From Jimgerdemannia flammicorona (Eukaryota; Mucoromycota; Endogonomycetes; Endogonales; Endogonaceae), in assembly GCA_003990745.1 (NCBI GenBank), contig RBNI01003087.1:1-16703 (forward strand): a stretch of 16,703 nt of DNA, in the 5' to 3' direction. A model generated the notes under the pieces. It was not told the DNA's origin, made no database searches, and was given only the letters and a program-made list of their open reading frames with translations. Every line of letters begins with the position of its first letter. Within the stretch, counting starts at the first letter, position 1. A program made the position numbers and the translations under genes. This document shows, piece by piece, positions 8,477-16,703 of this stretch.

Positions 8477-9438
8477 ATTGTTTACTGGAGGCAGTTGGAC
8501 TGCTAGTAGTAGTATTACTGGTACTACTTGAGGTACTGGTGCAGAGTGTGATGGGGTTCTTTGGGTCTGTATAAGTTACTGGAGTAATAGTTGTGGATCA
8601 GAGGTAAGGGCTTAATAGATGGCTGTCTGTTGCTGTGTAGGTGTGTTTTGTCCTGATGGAGGTTTGTCTCCTTCGGCAGTATATCTGGGATCGAATTCAC
8701 TGAGATACTCCTCCTCCTCTTTGGTTTAGTCCCTGTGTACTTGAGTTTGCTCAGTGTCAAAGTAGACAGAATCAGTTGTATATCTGATTTCAGAAGGACT
8801 TAATTCAAAGTCAAGTTCTAGTTCGGTATTGATTTCAGATTCAGGTAGGGCTATAGCAGAGCCTGCTTCAGGTTCGGGGTCAGGTAGTTGGTGAAGGGTT
8901 TCTCTTACTTCTTCCTTAAGAATATAGCGGGCCTTGCTGTTCTGGAATCGGTAGTATAATGCGGTCTTGGTCCTAGTATGGTGAAAGTCGGTAGAGTTGA
9001 GCTACTTGGCTATAGAGGCTTGGGCTTCGTGAGGAACTAAGGCCAGAAAGACTGCTGCTGGTTGTCCTAGGTCGCTCGGATTTGTGGAGCTAACAAAACT
9101 CTTATTGAGAAGAGTAAAGAAGGCTTCTATAAGACCTTCTTTGTCTTGACTTGCTGGGTGTAGGGCAAGGAGTTCGGTGAATAGGGTTTTGCCTATTTGC
9201 TGGTTTAATCGGAGTACTTCTTTCTTTGAATGAAGTTTGTCCCACTTGTTGCAGGTGTGGAGGTCAAATTGTCCTTGTACGTCAGGTTCAATTCTCTCCA
9301 GATTGTCAGATAGTTTAGAATAAATTTCAGTTCAGAGGTTGGGCTTTATACCAACTTATAGGAATTCACAGAAGGGTTTGTAGCGGGGTGAGGAAGTATC
9401 TTGTAGTAGAATTGGATTGTAAACCACTGCTACTAAGT
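8477..9438 (-). pseudogene. Upstream in-frame extension of Gag, no ATG, broken
   Basis: The gag frame stays protein-like for about 320 codons before the first ATG. It includes helical segments (WDKLHSKKEVLRLNQQIGK, LFTELLALHPASQ, GLIEAFFTLLNKSF) and an acidic segment (LPDPEPEAGSAIALPESE, ELELDFELSPSE). Stops are TAA 9356, TGA 9332, TAG 9002, and TAA 8726, 8612 and 8576. No methionine codon occurs in this frame, and it stays open into the 5' LTR. The start may be supplied by splicing, by a non-ATG codon, or may have been lost. I do not recognise the domain. The bases directly after the LTR (ACTTAGTAGCAGTGG on the minus strand) should be the primer-binding site, but I could not match them to a tRNA. 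Confidence 0.6.
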
Positions 9439-9916
9439 TGTAAGAGGGTTGCTTTTTAGGGTAACCATTATATAGTTTTGAAAGGGTTTTCTAGAAGTTC
9501 TGGATATTCTGGAAGACTGTTTTCTTATGGTCAAGATCAATTTCATATGGAGTACGTCCTCTACACTTATTGATTTCAAGATCGGGTTGATGTCTCAACC
9601 AAAGTCCTTTCTTGGACTAGTTCTAGATGTTCAGAATTTTCCATATTTCAGAAAGTTCAAGAAACTAAGACCAGCTTAGTTGAATTGGCGTATCGCTGCA
9701 GACAATACCCAATTAGGAAATTTCGTGATGGGGTTAGGAGTGGGACCTAATGGGGGGCAGATTTACTTAAGAGTGATTTGTGGGTTATTAAATAGATTTA
9801 TTCGCTATTCATGATATTACTATACTAGGAGTAGTTATATGGGGAATGTTGGGGAAGTGCTCAGGAGTTGTGTTCGGATTGTTCAGGTCTGAGATTCTGA
9901 GGTCTGGGGGAGGGGG

Positions 9917-10050
9917 TATTTATACTAGTGAGGGGCTATCTGGACTATGCTAGATATGGATGTAGCACTAAGTGCTTTGCTGAGTCAGAATGCAGTCATA
10001 TAGTACAAGGGTGATCTGATATACTAAGAGATCGTCTGACTGCTGAGTCA
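9917..10050 (-). promoter_or_regulatory. LTR promoter module B, 5' LTR copy (likely genomic-RNA promoter)
   Basis: TGAGTCA/TGACTCA sites at 10044-10050 and 9981-9987 precede TATAAATA at 9924-9917 by 57 bp on the minus strand. The TATA lies about 480 bp before the LTR end and the gag frame. An additional TATAAATA at 10110-10103 follows the LTR ORF stop. If transcription starts shortly after 9917, U3 is about 1.6 kb and contains the whole LTR ORF. No transcript data are available. Confidence 0.5.
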
Positions 10051-10113
10051 GTTCACAGTCACGTCGTATAAGGCTAATCTAACTATACTATGACTGTTAG
10101 GCTATTTATAGGT

Positions 10114-11200
10114 TTAGGCGCTGTCTGGATAGTTTTCGATGACATCACTATCAATTGCATCATCTCTGAAGAAGGAAGAGTGGTTCGCAGATTACTTCTC
10201 CTTGTTCGCTGAGGTAATAATACATTGGAACTTCATCTCCATCCCATAGGATAGCATCATCTGTCTCATGTGCTGGATAAGGTGTTGGTGGGTGAAGGAG
10301 GGGTGTATTGTCCTCACTTTCATCAGATTCGCTGTCTGCGTACCTTCTATAGGTTATAGTACTATGAGTCATGGAGTTGTAGTAAGCTGGCGGTTGTAGT
10401 TCATGTCACTTATACTCAGGTGGTGGAGTTGTTGGTTCAATCTTGAGGGTTGTCTGGAGGTACAGGTTGTGTTCTCCAGTCTCTTCATTGTAGTTGAAGT
10501 AATCGGGGGTGAATGCAGGTTGGTATTCGTGCCAGTGATCATTGTCCCAATAAGTCTTGTATATGATTATAAACTGTTGTAAGTTCATTAGCAAGGTTGG
10601 CAGTGTGATCAGAGTTGGTAGAGATCCTTGGCTTGAGGTCATGTCAGCGTCAGAGGGATCATTGTCTTCTGCTTCATCTTTGTTGAAGTTGATTATATCA
10701 TAGACATCCTTTATAGTGTATCCAACTTGGGGCATTTGCAGGATGTGGTCATCAGGGTGCGGGAAGGTTCTGTCAGTAGTCTGAACGTATTCGAGATACT
10801 TGTGGTTGAGTTCTTGTATCATGTCATCGATTTGGCCATAGGACAGGGTAGCAACCATTTCACTGGTAGTAACTCGGAGGCGGGGAATAAAGGTGCTATA
10901 CTCATAGAAGAGTTCTTGGTATTTGCAGGTGATGAGCTTCTGGTGTTGAGACATTTGGGTAATGTCTGTATCATGGTGGTGTTTGATCATGCCTTCTAGG
11001 AGGCGGCCAATCTGGTAGTAGCTTGAGATTTGTCCCATCTGATGGGCCTTGTTAAGCATATTCAGGGCATTCCATTGGGCTTCCATGAGGTAGAGGGGTG
11101 CGAGGCTATGGATATTCATGAGGGGCAGAGGGGGTGTGGCTCAGTTGACAATGGCATTTCAAATGTCAGTGTGGATGCAGTTGTAGATCTCGGTGGTCAT
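10114..11200 (-). pseudogene. LTR-encoded ORF, 5' LTR copy (unknown function, broken)
   Basis: This is the same gene as 1532-2629, starting at ATG 11200. Its own lesions are two early TGA codons, at places where the other copy reads TGG (NIWNAI) and CGA (VNRATPP), and an 11-bp deletion near 10173 that shifts the last 30 or so codons. It shares TGA 10406-10408 with the other copy. A 237-codon stretch from an internal ATG (11119) to 10406 is uninterrupted. Every copy-specific stop is a sense codon in the partner LTR, so the parental ORF was open at least to codon 264. Confidence 0.72.
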
Positions 11201-11270
11201 GTTTGTGTGTTTTGGAAGTTGTGGTTATTATTTGTTTTGGTTCTCTGTTTCGATGCGTCTCGGGGCTTGG

Positions 11271-11375
11271 TATATATGTATCTGTTCTTGATTGGTAAGA
11301 TTCCGTTTGTGTGAATCTTGTGTTCGTGACTTTGTATTGACTCAGCTTTATGTACTATGACTTCTGTTTGACTCA
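11271..11375 (-). promoter_or_regulatory. LTR promoter module A, 5' LTR copy
   Basis: TGACTCA at 11369-11375 and 11338-11344 precedes TATATA (11278-11271) by 60 bp on the minus strand; the LTR ORF ATG follows about 70 bp later. Order and spacing equal the 3' LTR copy at 2700-2805. Confidence 0.5.
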
Positions 11376-11386
11376 GCTTTGTGATC
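11325..11386. repeat. 31-bp tandem duplication carrying TGACTCA (5' LTR)
   Basis: Two 31-bp units with period 31 correspond to 2755-2816. They differ from that copy mainly by transitions and one missing base near the start. Each unit keeps an intact TGACTCA. Confidence 0.7.
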
Positions 11387-11488
11387 GCACAGGTGATTTC
11401 CAGATTCATTCAGAGGTCATGTGTGATTTCAGTAGTTTGTTAAGAGGGTGACGTGTGATTTCTGTGGCTTGGAGGTTGTGCACTTACA

Positions 11489-11493
11489 GGGTC
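11489..11493. repeat. Target site duplication GGGTC, right copy
   Basis: It directly follows CTTACA of the right LTR and equals 852-856. Confidence 0.93.
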
Positions 11494-13240
11494 CCAAGCT
11501 ACCTCCCCTTCATTTCTCTATCACCTGATTTCAATGTAGTATACCCCCTCTGCCACTCCTCACTAGAAGTCTTTATAATACAATTGTTTGATATTCCAAA
11601 GGCCCACAAGTGCTAGGAGATCACTAGTTGAACCCCTCGAGAAGGACCTCATCTCCCAGACTTTCTGCAGTAGAGGTACCCAACCACCCCCTCTCAACTC
11701 CACCGCTCTCTTCAGCCACCATGCTCTCAAGCAGTATAGCCTCTTAGGAAAGTCCACCAGCTTAAGTCCCCTACTTGCCACTGGTAAGGACAGGACCTCC
11801 CAGCTGATCTGACTCTGCCTTCCAGCCCAGATCCACCCCTTGGCCAGCTTCATCAAATGCTTCACCACCTAAGCTGGGAAGTCCAGATGATAAGCCAGAT
11901 ACCACAACTTTGATAGCCAATAAATGTTCAGAATCAAAACGCATCCTGCCAGAGATAATTGACAGCCCCCCCAACTCTGCAGGGCCTCCTCCCAGATGTC
12001 AACCCACTGCTCCCACCAAAGTCTGGGCAGAACTGACCCATATACTGATAGATAAATACCCAAGTACTGCACCACCTCACCAGCAGGGACAATGGTACCA
12101 ATAATCTCCCCTCCCACCAGACTATTGCCTAACACTATTGTTTCACACTTATGCCAATTAAGCCTAGTCCCAGAGTTTACCTCATACCACTCCACTGTCT
12201 CCTTGAGCTTCTGTATATCTGTAATTAATCCCAGATAGACCACCATGTTATCTGCAAATACCCCTACTTTCCACCCAATGCCAAAGATAGAGAGCCCCAC
12301 TATCTTCTGCCTAATTCTGTCCATGAAGGGCTCCAGAGAAAGAGTGTACAAAATGGGGGATAGTGGGTCCCCCTGGGGTACCCCCTTACCCAGGGGAAAT
12401 GCTACCCCTCTATGTCCATTACACATGAGTACAGCCCTGCTTCCTTCCAGTAGACTGACCATGGCTGTCCTGAACTGGTGTGGGACCCCAATCCTATCCA
12501 ATACTTTTGCCAGCCAGACCCATTGCACTCGGTCATAAGCCTTCTCCTGGTCTAGAAAGACCAGATGCCCATCCAGTCCACTGGCTCATACCCCTTCAAT
12601 AACTCCATAAACCCATACTGTGCTATCTCTGATGAGCCGGCCTCCCATAAAGCCCCTCTGCTCATTACCCAAGACCTGCTGGGCCACCTTTTGCAACCAT
12701 GTGACCACTACCTTGATAACCAACTTTCTGTCCATATCCAGTAGCATAATTGGCCTCCAGTTCTTCCAGTCCTCTTGCCTTCCTTTATTCTTATAAAGTA
12801 ATGTCACCAGCCCTAGATCCTGGTCTCCCACCCATCTCCCCATCTGTAGAATCCAATTACACAGTACCATCATCTCTCGCAGTACTCCTGGGACTCCCAC
12901 TATCCTTTTCCAGAAGTCCCAGGGCAGACCATCCTCCCCAGGTACCATACCCAAGATTGTCATGGTAAGAATCTGACAGATCTCCTCCTCTTGCACTAGC
13001 AGTACTAAGTTGCCTATCCCATCTGCTTGTGTAGGGTGCCAATCCTCCAATGCTTGGTCAATGTTCTTAGTACCTGCCCCACCCTCCTCCTCACTCCACA
13101 ATCCACTCCAATGCTCCTTTAATAATCCCAGAATGTCTTGTACACTATACACCAATATACCATCAGCATCAAGCACCCCCTCCCACCTTTGTTGCACTCT
13201 TCTCACCTGAAGGGCTCTTGTGAGAAACTTTGAGCTCTAA
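11494..13240 (-). pseudogene. LINE ORF2 reverse transcriptase part, broken and catalytically mutated
   Basis: LINE RT blocks appear in order on the minus strand: GEDGLPWDFWK, LVTLLYKNKG with NWRPIMLLDMDRKL, QRGFMGGRLIRDS, VFLDQEKAYDRVQW, GVPQGDPLSPILY with LEPF, then VFADNMVVYL (FADN at 12258-12247). Active RTs have FADD; here GAC has become AAC, so a metal-binding Asp is lost. Stops include TGA 12586 (GV*ASG), TAG 11869 and TAG/TGA at about 11563. The part after the RT core (11868-11563) is a tryptophan-rich thumb-like region. It is one frame off from the endonuclease part, the shift lying near 13230-13240. The last codons join the ORF2 C-terminus at 851-224. Confidence 0.92.
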
Positions 13241-14353
13241 CCCCTGCCAATGAAGCTGCACTACCAGACCCTGGACCCTTGCCTCTTCCTCATTCCACAG
13301 CACCTGTTGTAGTTCAACCACCTCCATTCTTACTCTTATCAATCACCAGTCCTCCCCCCCCTCCAACATCACCAGTCTTGCCCAGTCCTCCAAGAGTCTA
13401 GACAGTCTACTAGAAGTCCACTGCACCTGCCACCTCCTCTGTTTCCCAGCCTCCTTACCAGCCTCACTCCAGAAGGCCCTGGCCATCTCCTTCATTCTCA
13501 TCCACCAAATAGCAACTGGGGCACCTTCCTGCCTCCAGCACTCCACTCATAGTTGAATATCTTCAGCCCACTCATCCCACCAGATCTTATCATCTAGTAA
13601 GGAGGAATTGAGGCACCAATGTCCAGGCCCATTCTCACTCCCCCCAAAATGGCCCTTTCCTAAAAGTCCCCAGTGATCTGACCAAGGATATCATTCCACC
13701 TCTAGCGACTTCCAAACATCCAAACCCCAGCAGCTGGCTGTCAGAATTCAATCAATCCTCATCCCCAGGCCCCCAGCCCAGTGCATGTACACCCTCCTAT
13801 CCCTCCAACATTCTCTACCTGCATCCATCAGAGCACTCAGTCTTTCCACTTCCTCCCATGCTGCCAGTCCTCTACTCCGACCCTCAGCTCCTTATCCTCC
13901 ATCAGTTCTATCCCTCAACATGTCTCAGACCATATTGAAGTCTCCCCCAAGCATATCCACCCCAACCTCCACAAGAATTCCACTCTTCTATAGGCTCCTC
14001 ACCCAATTTATGTGCTCACCCTGTACTGCAGGGCAGTAACAGGAGCCCACTGTAACTGGCTCCCAATCTGGGTATATCCACTCTCCCCAGACCAGTCTAT
14101 CTCCCCAGCTCTGTATATCCCTTATCTCCCCTCTGCCTTTCTGCACCAGAATCCCAACCTTGCCCTTCCAGACTGCCTCATCTCCCCACTCCTTCATCCA
14201 TTCCATTTTATCCAAGTCATCCTCACACCTGACATCCTGCAAGAGGAAGAGATCAGCCTCCAATCCCTTCAGCCAAGTAAAAATGTTCTTATGTTGATAA
14301 GTGCCCCGTAACCCATTCACATTCAAAGAAAAAATGTTGGTTGTACTATTCAT
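13241..14353 (-). pseudogene. LINE ORF2 apurinic-like endonuclease part, broken
   Basis: From ATG 14353 the protein reads MNSTTNIFSLNVNGLRG (catalytic Asn motif), LFLLQDVRCED (usually LQE; here Asp), GSCYCP, then GGDFNMV (GDFN) near 13930 and WSDHW at 13684-13670 (catalytic SDH). This is the full order of the APE-type endonuclease that nicks the target for LINE insertion. Stops follow NWVRSL (13988), GDFNMV, RID and EVE, mostly TGA. Between about 13670 and 13240 is a linker with WWMRMKEMARAFW and helical Arg/Glu-rich sequence of no known domain. It starts 30 bases after the ORF1 stop, in the same frame. Confidence 0.88.
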
Positions 14354-14383
14354 AGTGAAAAATGGTGTGTTATTAAGCTTTCT

Positions 14384-16455
14384 CTACTGCTCTATGTTCA
14401 TCACCTCCTGCACCAAGTCCAGATTATGTTCTGCTGTCACTGCTTCCTCTTCAGCCCTCTGAGCCTCCAGTCCAGCCAACAGCTCATTCATCTCTCCATC
14501 TACCTTCTCCTCGAATTCCTCACAGTACTCCAGGCAGGCTTCCTGCCAGAGCTGTAGTCCATGACACTTGGTCCAGCAATATTCAGCCCTCTCTCCTGCG
14601 ACTTCCACCATCTCTGCCTCTCACTCCTTATCTACCTCATAGCCCTCCTCCTCTAGATACATTATAAGAATTTCCACCTTCAATGCCATCACCACCCTCT
14701 CTCCCTGCAGGATCCTTGCCCAATGCTTATCGCTCATTACCCTCAAATCCACCTCTCCCAGCTCCTCGGCCACTAGGTTGTTCATCATCCTGCACATCCA
14801 AAGTAGGTTCCCCACCTTCTTTCCTCCAGGGGTCACTGGCCTCCCACCATCCAGTATTGTGGTGTCAGCTCTAGCACTCACAGCCTCATCCCACTTCTCT
14901 AGAACATCCACCAGTTCCTCCTCACCAACTGCCCCCACTTGTCCCCCTTTCACTACCTCCAGGACTCCAAATTGCACTCACTGGGCCCCCTGTATTGACA
15001 CATCCTCTACCACCCTGCTTCGGGAAGCTAGGCTCTGCCTGATAAGGGGAGTAGGGGTAGGGGAGTTCTCCCATGTCTCATCCCAAACCTCTAGCATACC
15101 ATCTGCATACAGGTCCTTACCAGTCACCCCCCTGTTCTCGCCAGTCCCCTTCCCAGCACTCCCACTTCCCTCACCTGTCCAGACACTCACTTCAGTCTCC
15201 CCAGTGTCCACCATCCTGCTCGTATCCTTCTGAGGCCTACCCTTCATCTTCACCAGCAGTTCTCTCTGCCTCTTACATCCCTGATCTCATTCCCACTGCT
15301 CCTTGCTCACTCAAATCCACTTCCCATCCACCACCTCCAAGTGTGTTACCTCCTCAAAGGCCCTCCAAGCCTTTGCCCACTGTTCCACCACACCACTTAA
15401 CTCTTTCAGTACTTCCAATAGGTCCTCTTCCTCCTCCTCACTCCCTTTCACCCTCATCACCTTGCATATGATCGCCCCCCAAACTATACCAGAAGGCCAG
15501 TCCCTTGTCTTTCCTGTGACCTCCTTCTTTGCCAGCCAAATCCTCACATCCACATCTCCAGTCCTGAGCAAGGTCCCCTCCCAGACTCTGAATCCAATAT
15601 CCATCACCTCTCTATACTCCACCATGACCTCTTTAACTCTCTTTCTTGTCTCCATTGCCATTACCATGGGCACTCCTTTCACCAGCAGTTGGACCACTCT
15701 GGGATCCCATTTCAGACATCATGCTATCAGAACACACATCTCCCCAACTATCAATCTAATCTTCAATGCTTCCTCCAAAGGCTTAGCCTCCTCAAAGCCC
15801 ACCTCCACTCCCTCCAGTCCCTTTAAAAACTTAACAGATGCCACTCCAGCCACCTGCTTAGCAATCAACCCCAGTACCATTTTCGCCATCACTGCTAGGC
15901 CCCAAAAGTACAGTGTCACTGTGAATACCGAGATCGATTTCTTGAGTAATGGTGCCACTGCCAAGCCCATCACACCATCTGCCAAATCTCTTTGTCTCCC
16001 AGACCCCAGTCGCTCAGCCACACTATCCACAGTTATATCTGGATTTTTTTCCAGATTAGCAGTCTGTCTCCATCAGCCATCACATCCCCCTCAGCCACTA
16101 CATCTCCAGCCCTACTACTCCCTCCACCAAGAGCTACTCCCCCATGTATTGTTGCCTTCTCCATTTTCTTGCCTTTCCTCAACCAGCCCTCCAGTCTCAT
16201 TGTCTGCCTTCTCTCCTTCACCATCTCAACAAAGCTTGCCCTCCCAGATTTCTGTCCTCCACTACTGCCTCCTTCCCTAACTTGTCCACCTGCCAGCAGC
16301 CCCCCCATACCTCCCCCCAGGCCAGGGCCTCTCCCTACTTGCTGCCAGTCAAACATGCTCAGGCCACCCTGCCCAGCATATACCTCAGATTGCCTATCAG
16401 TCACCATGTTGCTAGTCTCTTTTCTCCAAAAATAATGTTGTAGTTGCTTTTCCAA
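14384..16455 (-). pseudogene. LINE ORF1, broken
   Basis: It lies upstream of the endonuclease in the usual ORF1 place. The first 140 codons (from 16455: MEKQLQHYFWRKETSN, then a glycine-rich stretch GRGPGLGGGMGGLLAGG) are in one frame. From about 16030 the protein continues in the next frame, with the shift near an A7 run around 16048. In that second frame TGA stops lie at about 15719, 15311, 14978 and 14621, and TAG ends it at 14384. The C-terminal 75 residues are acidic and helical (EEFEEKVDGEMNELLAGLEAQ), possibly a coiled coil. I see no CCHC knuckle or RRM. Role as ORF1 RNA-binding protein is inferred from position only. Confidence 0.65.
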
Positions 16456-16542
16456 AGTTGTGTAACCTGAGTGGTACTGGAGAGAGATACTCTTTTTGTT
16501 TAATGCTATAGAACTTGTCCAATTTTAGCAGTCTGCACCTCA
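16456..16542 (-). other. Junction between hAT remnant and LINE ORF1
   Basis: These 87 bases hold the unknown 5' boundary of the LINE and probably a short 5' UTR. No target duplication partner can be checked because the LINE's other end is at the window edge. Confidence 0.35.
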
Positions 16543-16703
16543 CTAAGACTTTAGGTATATGCAGGCCCAGATTGCCTTAGTATTCAGTATATACCTCTTA
16601 GAGAAAATGAGATCTATACTACTAGAAAACATCTGCTTGACTGGAGTACTAGTGGTAGGAATAACCAGATAGTTCTGAGCTATATTACATAGACTGAAAA
16701 AGT
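16543..16703 (-). pseudogene. hAT transposase C-terminal dimerization domain (partial, cut by window end)
   Basis: One minus-strand frame is open from the window edge to TAG at 16545-16543, 53 codons. It contains AQNYLVIPTTSTPVKQMFSSS, then IFSKRYILNTKAIW, then CIYLKS. This matches the conserved hAT C-terminal pattern (YL.IP.TS.P.ER.FS ... R..L ... LK), which lets the transposase oligomerise. The usual ER before FS is KQ here. Whether the rest of the gene lies outside the window cannot be seen. The orientation equals that of the LINE, which lies directly downstream. Confidence 0.75.

Larger units (their letters stand above)
857..11488 (-). mobile_element. Ty3/gypsy chromovirus with dUTPase and ORF-bearing LTRs, full length, inactive
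   Basis: The element is 10,632 bp, bounded by two LTRs that share the termini TGTAAG...CTTACA and by a GGGTC duplication. Coding runs on the minus strand, so the right LTR is the 5' LTR. Domain order is N-terminal extension, Gag, zinc knuckle, dUTPase, protease, RT, RNase H, integrase, chromodomain, then polypurine tract. The chromodomain after the integrase places it among chromoviruses. All recognised domains share one reading frame without frameshift, but about two dozen in-frame stops disable it. It is inserted into a LINE in the same orientation. Confidence 0.95.
9439..11488 (-). repeat. 5' LTR (2050 bp)
   Basis: It has the same termini as 857-2918. It lacks 11 bp near 10173, which shifts the frame of its LTR ORF. 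With minus-strand coding, this copy would supply the promoter for genomic RNA. It carries both promoter modules, the 31-bp tandem pair and the LTR ORF. Confidence 0.95.
11489..16542 (-). mobile_element. 5' part of the interrupted LINE (APE-type non-LTR retrotransposon)
   Basis: It holds ORF1, then ORF2 with an APE-like endonuclease and a LINE-type RT; it continues at 856-1 past the gypsy insert. The plus strand is strikingly pyrimidine-rich here, meaning a purine-rich coding strand, in contrast to the gypsy. The exact 5' end is not visible. It lies between the hAT remnant (ending 16543) and the first good ORF1 codons near 16455. Confidence 0.85.

Noticed and set aside
9419..9438. A defined tRNA primer-binding site
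   Set aside because: The bases after the 5' LTR do not start with TGG and I could not match them to a tRNA 3' end or find a convincing self-priming complement in the LTR. The position is right but the primer is unknown.
10727..10999. Plus-strand ORFs in both LTRs (also 2165-2428, 2459-2743 and 11030-11314)
   Set aside because: They are antisense shadows of the LTR ORF in both copies; the minus-strand reading has better amino-acid composition, a start context and an upstream TATA.
15303..16280. A 325-codon plus-strand ORF
   Set aside because: It is antisense to LINE ORF1 and made of Ser/Pro/Thr/Leu repeats, as expected from a purine-rich coding strand read backwards with few stop triplets.
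1..16703. CRISPR array, tRNA, rRNA or host protein-coding gene
   Set aside because: No regular spaced repeats other than LTRs and one 31-bp tandem pair, no cloverleaf or rRNA-like sequence, and every supported ORF belongs to a transposable element.

Overview
The window is a nest of decayed transposable elements with no host gene. It most likely comes from a filamentous fungus, probably a basidiomycete. That is an inference from the element families (a chromodomain Ty3/gypsy element, an APE-type LINE, a hAT transposase remnant) and from the heavy C-to-T decay; no species can be named from the sequence.

Layout. All elements read on the minus strand. At the far right (16543-16703) is the C-terminal dimerization tail of a hAT transposase, cut by the window edge. 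Next comes a LINE of about 6 kb: ORF1 at 14384-16455, and ORF2 with an endonuclease from 14353 and a reverse transcriptase down to 11494. Its C-terminal zinc-finger part and 3' UTR continue at 856-9, ending in a poly(A) run at 8-1. The LINE is interrupted at 857-11488 by a 10.6-kb Ty3/gypsy chromovirus, flanked by a 5-bp target duplication (GGGTC). Removing the insert and one duplication copy rejoins the LINE reading frame.

The chromovirus has two unusually long LTRs (2062 and 2050 bp, termini TGTAAG...CTTACA). Its internal region reads as one frame with no frameshift: an N-terminal extension, Gag, a CCHC zinc knuckle, a dUTPase, an aspartic protease, RT, RNase H, an H2C2/D-D35-E integrase and a chromodomain. 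A polypurine tract adjoins the 3' LTR. About two dozen in-frame stops interrupt the frame. Many are TGA at places where the families have arginine, as expected from CGA to TGA.

Most notable: (1) each LTR carries a roughly 365-codon ORF in the gag-pol direction, of unrecognised function; (2) each LTR has two similarly built promoter-like modules, each a pair of TGACTCA sites about 60 bp before a TATA box, one ahead of the LTR ORF and one ahead of gag-pol; (3) the dUTPase sits between nucleocapsid and protease, the order used by betaretroviruses. The parent element therefore looks like a fungal chromovirus with an LTR-encoded accessory gene and a dUTPase. Comparison of the two LTRs shows essentially pure transition decay, much of it at ancestral CpG. 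All elements here appear dead.
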